A DNA stretch of 34,655 nt from Clostridiales bacterium (GCA_022778745.1 JALFSR010000024.1:1-34655), one strand, 5' to 3'. Counted from the first letter of the stretch, positions 17,008-26,599 are shown. Made by a program: numbers and translations. Notes: generated by a model not told the origin, from the sequence alone.

Positions 17008-17955
17008 TTAATTGATTCCTAATTGTTCAGGAACTGACCGTAATAATGCAGTTGTCTCTGTCATCAACTCATCAATAATTTCCTGACAAGATTGTTTTTT
17101 GGAAATTAATCCTGCAATCTGACCTGCCATTAAACTTCCATTCACAATATCGCCGTCTAATACTGCATTACGCAGCGAACCAACTGTCATTAATTCTAAC
17201 TCTTCAAAGCTTGCACCTTCTGCTTCCTTTTTCAAATATTCTCTTGTCATCTTGTTACGGATGCAGCGGATTGGATGACCCGTTGTTCTTCCTGTCACTG
17301 CAGAATCAATATCTTTTGCTGCAATTACTTTATTTTTATAATTTTCATGTACAATTGATTCATCTGCAACAACAAAACGAGTTCCAAGCTGTACTGCTTC
17401 TGCTCCAAGCATAAACATTGCAGCCATTCCTCTGCCGTCACCAACTCCTCCTGCTCCAATAACTGGAATAGAAACTGCATCGACAATCTGTGGTACAAGA
17501 GTCATTGTTGTTAAATCTCCAATATGTCCTCCAGATTCGCATCCCTCAGCGATCACCGCATCGACTCCTGCACGTTCCAGCATCTTTGCCATGGCAACTG
17601 AAGCAACAACCGGAATTACTTTAACTCCCGCCTCTTTCCACATACTGAGGTACTTTCCAGGATTACCTGCACCAGTCGTCACTACTTTTACTCCCTCTTC
17701 GACAATGACCTGTGCCACTTCGTCTGCTGCTGGACTTAACAGCATGACATTTACACCAAATGGTTTATCTGTTAACTCTTTCACCTTGCGGATTTCTTTT
17801 CTTACTACTTCTGCTGGCGCATTTGCTGCACCAATAATACCAAGACCTCCTGCCTTTGAAACAGCCGCAGCTAAATTATGCTCGGCTACCCATGCCATAC
17901 CACCTTGGATAATCGGATATTCGATATCTAGCAGTTTTGTTACTCTTGTTTTCAT
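17008..17955 (-). CDS. fabK: Enoyl-ACP reductase, FMN type
   Basis: A 315-residue FMN-dependent enoyl-ACP reductase that completes each elongation cycle using NAD(P)H. The opening MKTRVTKLLDIEYPIIQGGM, NVMLLSP, VVTTGAGNP and AEGCESGGHIG closely follow the Streptococcus pneumoniae FabK pattern, and His144 is at the same position. Being FabK rather than FabI, this organism would be expected to be little affected by triclosan-type FabI inhibitors if no FabI exists elsewhere. The ATG at 17955 follows GAGGAGG. It lies 35 bases after acpP. A second, more distant family member closes the operon at 8751-9809. Confidence 0.96.
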   Translation of the reverse strand: MKTRVTKLLDIEYPIIQGGMAWVAEHNLAAAVSKAGGLGIIGAANAPAEVVRKEIRKVKELTDKPFGVNVMLLSPAADEVAQVIVEEGVKVVTTGAGNPGKYLSMWKEAGVKVIPVVASVAMAKMLERAGVDAVIAEGCESGGHIGDLTTMTLVPQIVDAVSIPVIGAGGVGDGRGMAAMFMLGAEAVQLGTRFVVADESIVHENYKNKVIAAKDIDSAVTGRTTGHPIRCIRNKMTREYLKKEAEGASFEELELMTVGSLRNAVLDGDIVNGSLMAGQIAGLISKKQSCQEIIDELMTETTALLRSVPEQLGIN

Positions 17956-17990
17956 TATTGCCTCCTCTAAAAACGGGAAAACTTTTTTGA

Positions 17991-18224
17991 TTATGCTTCT
18001 ACTCCATGTGCCTTTAAATAATCGATTACCTGACCAACTGTAGTTAAGCTCTGTAAATCATCAGATGGAATTTCTGTCTGATATTCTTCTTCTAATGCCA
18101 TAATCAATTCAAATAAGTCCAAGGAATCTGCTCCTAAGTCATCCTTAAAAGAAGTAGCTTCTGTAATTTCATCTGCTTCTACGTTTAACTGTTCTGCAAT
18201 AATTTCTTTCATTTTTTCTAACAT
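17991..18224 (-). CDS. acpP: Acyl carrier protein
   Basis: A 77-residue acidic four-helix carrier. The 4'-phosphopantetheine attachment serine is Ser34 in LGADSLDLFEL. Helix II is rich in Glu and Asp, as needed for binding the fab enzymes. The open frame begins at a GTG five codons earlier, but that GTG overlaps the GAGG ribosome binding site which serves the ATG at 18224, so the ATG is chosen. The gene lies between fabH and fabK, next to its enzymes, in the same position as in streptococci. The holo-ACP synthase that modifies it is not in this window. Confidence 0.96.
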   Translation of the reverse strand: MLEKMKEIIAEQLNVEADEITEATSFKDDLGADSLDLFELIMALEEEYQTEIPSDDLQSLTTVGQVIDYLKAHGVEA

Positions 18225-18264
18225 TTCTTTTTTCCTCACTTTTTCTCTAAATTTATTTTTTATT

Positions 18265-19227
18265 TTACCAAGTTAACAGTGCGGCTCCCCATGTTAAACC
18301 TGCACCAAACCCAGAAAGCACGATTTTGTGTCCCGGAACAAACAATCCGTTACGATTACATTCATCTAGCAAAATCGGAATACTAGCAGCAGAAGTATTT
18401 CCATAATTATGCAAATTCATTGGGAATCGTTCTAACGGCACCCTTAATCGCTTTGATACCGAACGAATAATCCGTTCATTTGCTTGATGTAGAATAAAGT
18501 AATCTACATCTTCCACTCCGATTTTAGCCTGATCCAACAGTTCATGAATACATTCTGGCACTGTTTTCACTGCAAATCGAAATACTTCCTGTCCATCCAT
18601 CTGAGTATACGCATACGTGACATTCTTTTTCACTAAGAAATTTTCGAGTGGTCGTCCATCGCAAATGATGACTTCCCCTTTTCGTCCGTCCGAATGAGCC
18701 ACTACTGACTCAATTCCAGTTTCTGCCTCTGTCACGATAACTGCACCTGCACCATCTCCAAATAAAATAGAAGTGCTACGATCCGTCCAGTCCATCGTCT
18801 TACTCAGACACTCACTTCCAATAATCAATACTGTCTTTGCCATCCCTGCTTTAATATACGCATGTGCTGTATTCAAAGCATATAAAAAACCTGAACATGC
18901 AGCACTTAAATCAAAACAAACGCATTGATGGTTTCCAAGCTCCCTTTGTACCAAAGATGCAGTATTTGGAAAAAGATCATCTGCAGTCGATGTTGCTACA
19001 ATTATCATATCAAGCATATCCGCAGTGATTCCTGCATTCTCTAACGCATTTTTTGAAGCCTTTAAAGCCATTGAAACAACGCCTTCTCCAGTATCAATCC
19101 GTCGCTGACGAATACCTGTGCGTTCAGCAATCCATTCATCACTCGTATCCATGATCATAGCCAAATCATCATTGGTTACAATACGTTCCGGAACATAATG
19201 TCCAGTTCCTATAATCTTTGTGGTCAT
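18265..19227 (-). CDS. fabH: Beta-ketoacyl-ACP synthase III
   Basis: A 320-residue initiating condensing enzyme that joins acetyl-CoA or another acyl-CoA primer to malonyl-ACP. The Cys-His-Asn triad is Cys111 (DLSAACSGFLYAL), His247 (LHQANERI) and Asn277 (NYGNTSAASIP). The CoA-binding Trp31 and Arg35 region TSDEWIAERTGIRQRR is intact. The start ATG at 19227 follows GGAG. It is the first gene of the fab operon and sits directly behind a consensus promoter whose -10 box is covered by a palindrome like the FabT operator. Primer choice cannot be read from the sequence. Confidence 0.97.
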   Translation of the reverse strand: MTTKIIGTGHYVPERIVTNDDLAMIMDTSDEWIAERTGIRQRRIDTGEGVVSMALKASKNALENAGITADMLDMIIVATSTADDLFPNTASLVQRELGNHQCVCFDLSAACSGFLYALNTAHAYIKAGMAKTVLIIGSECLSKTMDWTDRSTSILFGDGAGAVIVTEAETGIESVVAHSDGRKGEVIICDGRPLENFLVKKNVTYAYTQMDGQEVFRFAVKTVPECIHELLDQAKIGVEDVDYFILHQANERIIRSVSKRLRVPLERFPMNLHNYGNTSAASIPILLDECNRNGLFVPGHKIVLSGFGAGLTWGAALLTW

Positions 19228-19253
19228 TGACGTACTCCATTACCTTTCCAAAA

Positions 19254-19274
19254 ATACTTTGACAATCAAAGTAT
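19254..19274 (-). promoter_or_regulatory. FabT-like operator over the fabH promoter
   Basis: A perfect 21-bp palindrome: ATACTTTGA, three bases, TCAAAGTAT. Its minus-strand core TTTGATTGTCAAA differs by one central base from TTTGATTATCAAA, the core of the streptococcal FabT (MarR-family) operator as I recall it. It begins at the second base of the -10 box and extends past the start point, a position that would block transcription when bound. No MarR-family gene is present in the window. Confidence 0.75.
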
Positions 19275-19298
19275 ATATAATTTCCTATTAATTGTCAA
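19270..19298 (-). promoter_or_regulatory. Sigma-A promoter of the fab-acc operon
   Basis: On the minus strand TTGACA (plus 19293-19298) and TATACT (plus 19270-19275) are 17 bases apart. The predicted transcript starts near 19263, about 36 bases before fabH. No terminator separates this promoter from the upstream NlpC/P60 gene, whose stop codon is only about 18 bases before the -35 box. Confidence 0.88.
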
Positions 19299-19316
19299 GA
19301 TATTATCTTACTTTTT

Positions 19317-20564
19317 TTAATCTCCAAATACATTACGAATTGCCTGAGGCTTTAAATAATCCCATGCATCTAAACAAATTCCTTTTTCTTCTGATGCTGC
19401 ATGAAGAATTGTTTTGCTTCCAGTATAAATTGCCACATGACTAATCTGATCTCCACGGTTAATATAAAAAATCAAATCGCCAGGACGCATGTTTTCTTCA
19501 CTTACCTCTGTGCCGTCTTGAGACTGTTCGATTGAAACGCGGTGAATATAAATTTCATATTGCTGCAAAAGCTTCCATATGTATCCAGAACAATCGACTC
19601 CAACGCCAAGTTCTTCACCACCCCAGACATATTTACCGCCAAGATACTGCCATGCGTTATTCAAAAAATCAAGACGTGTCTGTGAAATTTCTCCTTCGCC
19701 TGTGAATAAAATACCCTCCGTTAAATAATAGCCATCTGTTACATCCTCTGCTTTTACAAAACATTCCGTATTATGTCTTGCGCGGATTAGAATCCATCCT
19801 TTTTCTCTGTCTCGTACAACATCATAGCTGTCTCCATTGACTAATTCTACTAATTCATTTGCCTGGTCGTTATTTCCATCATAGCCTTTTACACCGTCTT
19901 TGGATATTCTCACTTTATGTAAGCAATGCTCTAATGCTGCCTGCTTTGCTTTTTCGCCCGTCAAAATATGTGTTTTCGAAACATATCCTGTCTGTCCTTC
20001 TAACTCTATTTCATACCATCCTTTTTCCAATTCTTTTTTGATATTAACATAAGAATATGGTGTATATTTTCCAATAATTGGTGCCTTATCCGATGGCTCT
20101 TTGCGAATATTTAAGTATTTATCTATCTTATCATCAACAATGGCAAGATTTTGATAATGTGTCAATACATCTTCTTTTAATAAAACAGGTTCTGTTGTCT
20201 GTGGTTCTGTGACAGTTGATATCACAGCATTCACAGTTACTGCAGGTTCTTTGCGGTATGTCTGATTAAACCAAACAATTCCACCTATTACAACAATTAC
20301 AATTATTGCTGCAATAATTCGAAGTCGAGTCATCCATATAGATGATGATTTTTGATGATTTTTATCAAAATGCTCATTTGTATTATGCTGTACATCATCT
20401 TTTTTTATATGTGGTTCTTCTTTGAAAACTTCTTTTTGTATCTCGTCTTTTTCTTTTTCATCTGGTGGTATTTCATCTTTTTCATTTTCTAATGAACAAT
20501 CATAGTCTTGGTTTGCTTCATCATCCCACTGCTGTATCTGCTCATTGTTTTTTCTTTCTTCCAT
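19317..20564 (-). CDS. Membrane-anchored SH3-NlpC/P60 peptidoglycan hydrolase (paralogue 1)
   Basis: A 415-residue protein. Residues 1-78 are a very acidic, disordered region with many Glu, Asp and Lys; residues 83-99 form one membrane helix. Two SH3-like modules follow (the first around DKYLNIRKEPSDKAPIIG, 149-166; the second about 215-275), then an NlpC/P60 domain with Cys325 (VDCSG), His376 (ISHVAIY) and His388. It probably cleaves peptide stems of peptidoglycan outside the cell while its N-terminus stays in the cytoplasm. The start at 20564 uses AAGGAG 9 bases upstream; the frame is open 17 codons further into ribF. It lies 13 bases after ribF and just before the fab promoter, and resembles the protein at 29024-30166. 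Confidence 0.88.
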   Translation of the reverse strand: MEERKNNEQIQQWDDEANQDYDCSLENEKDEIPPDEKEKDEIQKEVFKEEPHIKKDDVQHNTNEHFDKNHQKSSSIWMTRLRIIAAIIVIVVIGGIVWFNQTYRKEPAVTVNAVISTVTEPQTTEPVLLKEDVLTHYQNLAIVDDKIDKYLNIRKEPSDKAPIIGKYTPYSYVNIKKELEKGWYEIELEGQTGYVSKTHILTGEKAKQAALEHCLHKVRISKDGVKGYDGNNDQANELVELVNGDSYDVVRDREKGWILIRARHNTECFVKAEDVTDGYYLTEGILFTGEGEISQTRLDFLNNAWQYLGGKYVWGGEELGVGVDCSGYIWKLLQQYEIYIHRVSIEQSQDGTEVSEENMRPGDLIFYINRGDQISHVAIYTGSKTILHAASEEKGICLDAWDYLKPQAIRNVFGD

Positions 20565-20577
20565 ACCCTCCTGCTCC

Positions 20578-21504
20578 TTATATCTCTTTGTCGGCATATC
20601 GTTTGCCTGCAGCAATATCTCGTTCCATCTGTGCCTTTAATGCCTCGACGGATTCAAATTTCTGCTCTGGACGAACAAATTCATATAAAAATACTATTGC
20701 ATCTTCTCCATACAATTCTTCTTTTATATCAAACAAATGCACTTCAACTGTCATATTTTTTTGATCTGTTACAGTCGGTTTTACACCTATATTTGCAATT
20801 CCGTTATAAAACCGATGCTCAATTTCTACTTTTGCACAGTAAACTCCTCTTGGCGGCAACAACTTTTCATCGGGAGGAATAATATTAATCGTCGGAATAC
20901 CAATTCTTCGCCCTAATGCTTTTCCATGTACAATTTTTCCTTGAATTGAAAATGGTCTTCCAAGCAGTTGTTCTACCTTTTTCATATGTCCCATAACTAG
21001 TTCTTCTTTAATATACGTGCTGCTGATTTCTCTTTTTCCATCCGTTTCTTTTTCCATTACTGTAATTTCATATCCATATTTTGGAGCAAGAGCTTTTAGT
21101 AAATCCGTATTACCAGAACGCTTGTATCCAAAACCAAAGTCTTTTCCAGCAGCCAGATACTTCATATGAAGCTGATTTACAAGAATTTCTTCTACAAAAT
21201 ATTCTGGTGACATATGACTAACTGTCTCATTAAATGGATATTCAATTAAATAATCAATTTGCATTGCCTCCAAAAATTCTCGTCGTTCTTCATTTATAAG
21301 AAGAGTACGCTGCGGTTTACCTGTCAGTAATGTCATCGGTGGTCTGGCAAACGTGAACACAACTGTTTGATAGCCACATTCTTTTTTCTTTTTAATATCA
21401 TTTAGCAGTTTTTGATGCCCTTTATGCAGTCCATCAAATTTTCCAAGTGTAACTGCTGTGTTTCCTGTAATTTGAATGTTCGATGTATTCCAAAAGTGAA
21501 TCAT
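20578..21504 (-). CDS. ribF: Bifunctional riboflavin kinase / FAD synthetase
   Basis: A 308-residue enzyme that makes FMN from riboflavin and then FAD. The N-terminal nucleotidyltransferase domain has TLGKFDGLHKGHQKLL (the GxxxGxH ATP site) and the later EISSTYIKEELVMG block. The C-terminal flavokinase domain shows GIPTINI, PPRGVYCAKVE and YNGIANIGVKPT, ending with a helical tail. The start ATG overlaps the truB stop by four bases (ATGA), so the two are translationally coupled. truB-ribF at the end of the nusA-infB operon is a common Firmicutes arrangement. The flavins it makes are used by FabK, Bcd and EtfB encoded nearby. rpsO, often next, is absent here. Confidence 0.96.
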   Translation of the reverse strand: MIHFWNTSNIQITGNTAVTLGKFDGLHKGHQKLLNDIKKKKECGYQTVVFTFARPPMTLLTGKPQRTLLINEERREFLEAMQIDYLIEYPFNETVSHMSPEYFVEEILVNQLHMKYLAAGKDFGFGYKRSGNTDLLKALAPKYGYEITVMEKETDGKREISSTYIKEELVMGHMKKVEQLLGRPFSIQGKIVHGKALGRRIGIPTINIIPPDEKLLPPRGVYCAKVEIEHRFYNGIANIGVKPTVTDQKNMTVEVHLFDIKEELYGEDAIVFLYEFVRPEQKFESVEALKAQMERDIAAGKRYADKEI

Positions 21505-22400
21505 ATGCCACTCCTCAAAAACATTTTTATCGGTTTAAAATCGTTTTTCTCATCATCCCACCCATATACAGCCTGAAATTGTCCATGACTGTCCAGTACA
21601 CGCACCATGTCAGCTTTCTGTGCGCCATCTTGCAAATCTCGCATCTCCAAACGATTTCCATTCATAAGAAGCCGCTCGGACTGTGGTGTTACTGTCACAA
21701 CAGAATACTGTTCAAATGCTCGTTCTACTGGTATAATCCATGAATCCAACGTCTGATCATCTCTTTTTTGTTCTACTTGGGCAAGTGTAATTGCCTGCTC
21801 CAAATTGAAATTCCCTACTTTTGTACGAACAAGACTTGTCATACATGCGCCACATCCAAGACTTTGTCCAATATCATGACAAAGAGTACGAATATACGTA
21901 CCTTTTGAACATTGCACATTCAACGTCATATCAGGAAAATTGCAGCTCGTTATCTCAATGGAATCAATAAAGACACGGCATGGCTTACGCTCTATTTGCT
22001 TGCCTTGACGTGCAAGTTCATACAGTTTTTTTCCATTTACTTTTTTTGCAGAATACATCGGTGGGATTTGATCATATTCTTCAAGAAATGATTGTATTAC
22101 TGTATTTATTTGCTGATCTGTAACAGAAACGAAAGACTGCTTAATTACTTGTCCAAATATATCTTGTGTATCTGTCTCTAATCCAAGCCGAATACCAGCC
22201 TCATATGTTTTGCTTCTATCCGTCAGCATGTCACATAATTTTGTCGCAGACCCAAGACATACAGGAAGAACCCCCTCTGCCTGAGGGTCCAACGTTCCTG
22301 TATGCCCAATTTTACGCTGATGCAAAATTCCACGCAGTTTCGCCACGACATCATGCGATGTATATCCTTTTTCCTTATAAATAATCAGAATACCATCCAT
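21501..22400 (-). CDS. truB: tRNA pseudouridine-55 synthase
   Basis: A 299-residue enzyme that forms pseudouridine 55 in the T-loop of tRNAs. The catalytic Asp38 is in GHTGTLDPQAEGVLP. Other family blocks are KTYEAGIRLGLETDTQD, QIPPMYSAKKVNGKKLYELAR and CSKGTYIRTLCHDIG, with a C-terminal PUA-like region around the RMLMNG-equivalent SERLLMNGNRLE. The ATG directly follows the nrnA stop codon, with AAAGGAG about 12 bases upstream inside nrnA, so translation is probably coupled. The gene sits between nrnA and ribF in the usual order. Confidence 0.96.
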   Translation of the reverse strand: MDGILIIYKEKGYTSHDVVAKLRGILHQRKIGHTGTLDPQAEGVLPVCLGSATKLCDMLTDRSKTYEAGIRLGLETDTQDIFGQVIKQSFVSVTDQQINTVIQSFLEEYDQIPPMYSAKKVNGKKLYELARQGKQIERKPCRVFIDSIEITSCNFPDMTLNVQCSKGTYIRTLCHDIGQSLGCGACMTSLVRTKVGNFNLEQAITLAQVEQKRDDQTLDSWIIPVERAFEQYSVVTVTPQSERLLMNGNRLEMRDLQDGAQKADMVRVLDSHGQFQAVYGWDDEKNDFKPIKMFLRSGI

Positions 22401-23357
22401 TTATTTTTCTTGCTCCTTTAACTGTACTTCAATTAAACGAGCGATATTATTTACCATATCTCTTGCACTTCCATTCAGTGTACAGCCTGCTGCACGAGCA
22501 TGACCGCCTCCGCCAAAATAAACCGCAACTTTTCCAACATCAATGATTTCTTTTGAACGAAGACTCACTTTAAACTCTTCTGCATTTGTCTGATAAAGGA
22601 AAATTGCACATTCTACGCCCGTTGTATCACGCATATGAGCGACAATTCCCTCCAAATCAATTGGATTAATTTCAAATCGCTTCATATCTGTTTCTCGAAC
22701 AATGGAAAAAATACATTTTCCATCCATAAATAAAATACTGTTGGAAAGTGCAAATCCAAGAATACGATTTTGCTTATATGTTTTTTCCATAAAAGTCTTA
22801 GAAATAATTGAAGATGCATTGACTCCTTTTTCAAGTAAATCTGCCGCAATGCGAAGCGTATCTGGTGACACATTGCTGTACTGGAACACACCTGTATCAT
22901 GAACAATTCCAGTATAAAGACACTCTGCAGTCTGTTTACTGATTTTTTCATTATCCATAATTCTTGCTAATACTTCAGATGTCGCACTCATCTCAGGACA
23001 AATTAAATTTTCGTCTGCATATCCGCGATTTGTTGCATGATGATCAATGCAGACTGTCTTTTTTGCTGTCTGAAATGCCACTTTTCCTGCACCAATTCGA
23101 TCTTCATCACCACAATCCAATGCAAAACATAACTCATACACTTTTTGTTCGTTTTCTTTTGTCTGAACATTTAAAGCCCCATTCATAAATAAAAATGGCT
23201 CTGCAAAACTTTCCAAATATACATCAACCGATACTGGAAAATTTTCTTTTAAATAATTATAAAGTCCAAGACAAGAACCTACACAATCACCGTCTGGATG
23301 TACATGACCAGTGATCGCCACTGATGTTACATTATCTAATAATTGATTCAGATTCAT
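22401..23357 (-). CDS. nrnA: NrnA-type DHH/DHHA1 phosphoesterase
   Basis: A 318-residue member of the DHH family that degrades very short RNAs (nanoRNA) and can also act as a 3'-phosphoadenosine 5'-phosphate phosphatase. The metal-binding motifs are GHVHPDGDCVGS (17-28), DCGDEDR (81-87), and IDHHATN with Asp105-His106-His107. The substrate-binding GGGGHARAAG block is at 282-291, in the DHHA1 domain. Its start overlaps the end of rbfA by 26 bases, with AGGAG upstream. It lies between rbfA and truB, as in Bacillus and many clostridia. A pure c-di-AMP enzyme (GdpP) is excluded by the lack of PAS and GGDEF parts. Confidence 0.94.
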   Translation of the reverse strand: MNLNQLLDNVTSVAITGHVHPDGDCVGSCLGLYNYLKENFPVSVDVYLESFAEPFLFMNGALNVQTKENEQKVYELCFALDCGDEDRIGAGKVAFQTAKKTVCIDHHATNRGYADENLICPEMSATSEVLARIMDNEKISKQTAECLYTGIVHDTGVFQYSNVSPDTLRIAADLLEKGVNASSIISKTFMEKTYKQNRILGFALSNSILFMDGKCIFSIVRETDMKRFEINPIDLEGIVAHMRDTTGVECAIFLYQTNAEEFKVSLRSKEIIDVGKVAVYFGGGGHARAAGCTLNGSARDMVNNIARLIEVQLKEQEK

Positions 23358-23721
23358 TTTCTTCTCCTAAATTTTTTGTTACTTCGTCGATTAATTTTGT
23401 CATATGAACACCATATTCAATAGACTGGTCTAATACGAAAAAGATCTCTGGTGTATTACGAAGGTTAACAGAATGCGCAAGCTGACGACGAATATATGGA
23501 GCTGCATTTTTCAGCCCTTTAATCGTATCTTTTTGTGCTTCTTCTCCTCCTAATACACTAATATATGCCTTACATGATTTCAAATCTGGAGCGACTTCAA
23601 CAGACACTACAGATGTCATAGGATGAATTCGTGGATCTTTGATCTCATTACGAATGATATTACTTAATTCTTTCTGTACCTCTCCGTTAATCCTCGTATT
23701 TTTAATGCTGTTTTTTCTCAT
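23332..23721 (-). CDS. rbfA: 30S ribosome-binding factor A
   Basis: A 129-residue KH-fold protein that binds 30S precursors and assists maturation of the 5' end of 16S rRNA. The N-terminal RINGEVQKELSNIIRNEIKDPRI and the strand VVSVEVAPDLKSCKAYISVLG are diagnostic, and the QLAHSVNLRNTPEIFFVLDQS block marks the second half. The start ATG is preceded by GAGGAATGAGAAG. It lies 55 bases after infB and overlaps nrnA. The C-terminal tail is short and acidic (GEENESES). Confidence 0.96.
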   Translation of the reverse strand: MRKNSIKNTRINGEVQKELSNIIRNEIKDPRIHPMTSVVSVEVAPDLKSCKAYISVLGGEEAQKDTIKGLKNAAPYIRRQLAHSVNLRNTPEIFFVLDQSIEYGVHMTKLIDEVTKNLGEENESESIIR

Positions 23722-23776
23722 ATCTTCTCATTCCTCACTTGATTACAGAAGAGGGCGTACTGTGATTTTGTACTTC

Positions 23777-26593
23777 CTATCGTGGAACTTCTACCATAGT
23801 ATATGCCTCTACAGTATCCTCTTCCTTAATATCATTAAACTTCTCAAATACAAGACCACATTCGTAGCCTTCCTTTACTTCTTTCACATCATCTTTAAAA
23901 CGCTTTAAGGATGCCAAAGAACCTTCATACATCTTTTCTCCGTCACGGAACAATCTTACACTACAGTTTCTCTGGAATACACCGTCCATAATATAAGCAC
24001 CTGCAATTGTACCAACACCAGATGCCCGGAATGTCTGACGAACAACGGCGTGACCGATTACTTTTTCTTCAAAGATTGGATCTAACATACCCTTCATTGC
24101 AGATTCTACATCTTCAATTGCTTGATAGATAACACGGTAAAGACGTAAATCTACTTTTTCTCTTTCTGCAATTGATTTTGCCATAACATCTGGACGGACA
24201 TTAAATCCAATTACAATTGCGTTAGATGCAGCTGCCAGTGTAACATCGGATTCATTAATTGCACCAACTCCACCATGAATTACTTTTACTGCAACTTCTT
24301 CGTTCGATAACTTCTCTAATGACTGTTTTACTGCTTCAACAGATCCCTGTACGTCTGCTTTTACAACTAAATTCAATTCTTTGATACTTCCTGCCTGAAT
24401 CTGTGAGAACAGACCATCCAATGTTAATTTGGACTTTGTATCTTCTAAGAGACGTTCTCTTCCTTCCTTGATAAATGTCTCTGCAAAGCTTCTTGCCTCT
24501 TTTTCATTGTCTTTTGCCATGAGCACTTCACCGGCATTCGGAACATCATTTAATCCAAGAATCTCAACTGGAATTGATGGACCAGCTTCTTTTACACGAC
24601 GACCCTTATCATCGATCATCGCACGCACACGTCCATGACAAGAACCAGCAGCAACTGCATCACCGACATGAAGCGTACCTTTCTGTACAAGAACGGTAGC
24701 GACAGGACCTCTTCCTTTATCAAGCTGTGCTTCGATAACAAGACCTCTTGCCTTACGGTTTGGATTTGCCTTTAATTCTTTTACTTCTGCCACAAGCAAG
24801 ATCATCTCTAACAATGTATCAAGACCTTCTCTTGTATGTGCAGACACTGGTACAAAAATTGTATCTCCACCCCAGTCTTCTGGAATCAGATTATATTCTG
24901 CCATTTCCTGCTTTACACGTTCTACATTTGCACTTGGCTTATCAATTTTGTTAATTGCTACAATAATATCAACACCTGCTGCTTTTGCATGGTTGATCGC
25001 TTCTACTGTCTGAGGCATTACACCATCATCTGCTGCAACAACTAAAATTGCAATATCAGTAGATTTCGCACCACGCATACGCATTGCAGTAAACGCCTCA
25101 TGTCCTGGTGTATCTAAGAATGTAATATCCTGACCATTGCATTTTACTGTATACGCACCAATATGCTGTGTAATACCACCTGCTTCTTTTGCTGTTACAT
25201 TTGTGGAACGAATTGCATCAAGAAGTGATGTCTTACCATGATCAACATGACCCATAACGCAGACAACTGGAGATCTTGGAACCATATCCTCTTCGTTTTC
25301 TTCATCTTCTTTTAACAGTTCTTCAATAACATCTACTTTTACTTCTTTTTCACAAATATAATTGAATTCTAATGCAATTTCTTCTGCTGATTCAAAATCG
25401 ATCTCTGAGTTGATTGTTACGAGTTTTCCCTGTAAAAACAACTTCTTTACAAGAGCAGATGGCTGCTGCTTCATTTTTTCTGCCAATTCTTGAATCGTCA
25501 TTGTATCTGGAAGTGTGATTGTCTTTATTACATCTTCTTCTTCCTTCTTTGGCTGAGGTGCTGGCTTTTTCATTGCTGGATTTAACTTACTCATATTTTT
25601 TGTATTTTCTTGTTTTCTTCCAGACTTTTCCTCATATTGACGACTCTTTTCACGAAGTTCTCGCTCTTTCTTATTCAGTGGCTTTCCGCCTCTTGTTTCA
25701 TTTTTTGTTAAAGTTGGTGTCAGATCTGCAAACTTATTATCTCTTCTCTGTGTGGACTCTCTTCTTTGGCCATCTTTCTGACCAGTTCTCTGTCCATCAC
25801 GACCTCTCTGGTTATCTCTTTGACCATCGCGGTTTTGATTGTCTCGTCTCTGGTTATCTCTTTGACCATCACGGTTTTGATTTTCTCGTCTTTGTCCGTC
25901 GCGATTTCTCTGATTATCTCTCTGTCCGTCGCGATTTCTCTGATTATCTCTCTGTCCGTCACGGTTTTGATTGTCTCGTCTCTGTCCGTCACGATTTCTC
26001 TGATTATCTCTCTGTCCATCACGATTTTGATTGTCTCGTCTTTGTCCATCTCTCTGTCCGTCACGGTTTCTCTGATTATCTCTTTGACCATCACGATTTT
26101 GATTGTCTCGTCTTTGTCCGTCACGATTTTGATTGTCTCGTCTCTGGTTATCTCTTTGTCCATCACGGTTTATATTTCTTGAACCCCCATCACGTCTTGA
26201 ACCGCGGTTTTCTTCTTTTTTTCCTAATTCTTTTTTTACTGATTCCTGCTGTTTTTCCTCTCTCATTTTTGTCTCCTGCTTACTATCTGCTGTTGGCTGA
26301 CTTCCCTCAATGACTGACTTTGTTTCCTCTTTCGTCTCTTCCTTAGAAACGGCAGGCTTTTTCACCGCTCTTTTCTTTTGAGGAAGTGGCTGTGAGCTGT
26401 TTTGCGGGCGAAAGACAACTGCTTTTTTCTTTTTCGGTGCTTCTGTACTCATTCCCTTTTTGATCCTCTCTGCCACCTCAGCAGAAATATCTCCATTATT
26501 TACTGTAATTCCCTTTTTATTACAATAATCAGTAATCTCCTGCTGTGTTTTTCCTAATTCCTTTGCGAATTGTTGAATTGTTATATATTCCAT
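23777..26593 (-). CDS. infB: Translation initiation factor IF-2 with an Arg-rich repeat domain
   Basis: A 938-residue GTPase that places initiator tRNA on the 30S subunit. An IF2_N module (about 1-48) is followed by a basic linker. A low-complexity repeat region lies at 142-283, built from RDGQ, RDNQ and RN units. Then come a second IF2_N module (362-412), the G domain with GHVDHGKT (448-455), DTPGH (494-498) and NKID (548-551), and domains II-IV. The start codon is set by GGTGAT rather than a GGAGG-type site. It follows ylxQ by 26 bases. The core is standard. The repeat adds about 140 residues and is probably disordered and RNA-binding, which is inference from composition. Confidence 0.96.
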   Translation of the reverse strand: MEYITIQQFAKELGKTQQEITDYCNKKGITVNNGDISAEVAERIKKGMSTEAPKKKKAVVFRPQNSSQPLPQKKRAVKKPAVSKEETKEETKSVIEGSQPTADSKQETKMREEKQQESVKKELGKKEENRGSRRDGGSRNINRDGQRDNQRRDNQNRDGQRRDNQNRDGQRDNQRNRDGQRDGQRRDNQNRDGQRDNQRNRDGQRRDNQNRDGQRDNQRNRDGQRDNQRNRDGQRRENQNRDGQRDNQRRDNQNRDGQRDNQRGRDGQRTGQKDGQRRESTQRRDNKFADLTPTLTKNETRGGKPLNKKERELREKSRQYEEKSGRKQENTKNMSKLNPAMKKPAPQPKKEEEDVIKTITLPDTMTIQELAEKMKQQPSALVKKLFLQGKLVTINSEIDFESAEEIALEFNYICEKEVKVDVIEELLKEDEENEEDMVPRSPVVCVMGHVDHGKTSLLDAIRSTNVTAKEAGGITQHIGAYTVKCNGQDITFLDTPGHEAFTAMRMRGAKSTDIAILVVAADDGVMPQTVEAINHAKAAGVDIIVAINKIDKPSANVERVKQEMAEYNLIPEDWGGDTIFVPVSAHTREGLDTLLEMILLVAEVKELKANPNRKARGLVIEAQLDKGRGPVATVLVQKGTLHVGDAVAAGSCHGRVRAMIDDKGRRVKEAGPSIPVEILGLNDVPNAGEVLMAKDNEKEARSFAETFIKEGRERLLEDTKSKLTLDGLFSQIQAGSIKELNLVVKADVQGSVEAVKQSLEKLSNEEVAVKVIHGGVGAINESDVTLAAASNAIVIGFNVRPDVMAKSIAEREKVDLRLYRVIYQAIEDVESAMKGMLDPIFEEKVIGHAVVRQTFRASGVGTIAGAYIMDGVFQRNCSVRLFRDGEKMYEGSLASLKRFKDDVKEVKEGYECGLVFEKFNDIKEEDTVEAYTMVEVPR
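25745..26170 (-). repeat. 30-bp-period tandem repeat inside infB
   Basis: Degenerate units of 30 bp encode ten-residue blocks such as [10 protein letters not shown] and [14 protein letters not shown] alone occurs 13 times. Several neighbouring units (for example in 25900-26000) are nearly identical at the DNA level, which suggests expansion by slippage or unequal recombination. The frame is kept throughout. Long apparent reading frames on the opposite strand here are a by-product of the repeat. Confidence 0.92.
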
Positions 26594-26599
26594 GAACTT

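Noticed and set aside
17956-17995. Second FabT-like site before fabK.
   Set aside because: Only a half-site (TTTGATTAT) is present, and it partly lies in the end of acpP. The opposite half is missing.
25519-26313. Long plus-strand open frame (264 codons) and other alternative frames across the infB repeat.
   Set aside because: They exist because the 30-bp repeat lacks stop codons in several frames. They have no ribosome binding site and their products are low-complexity shadows of IF-2.
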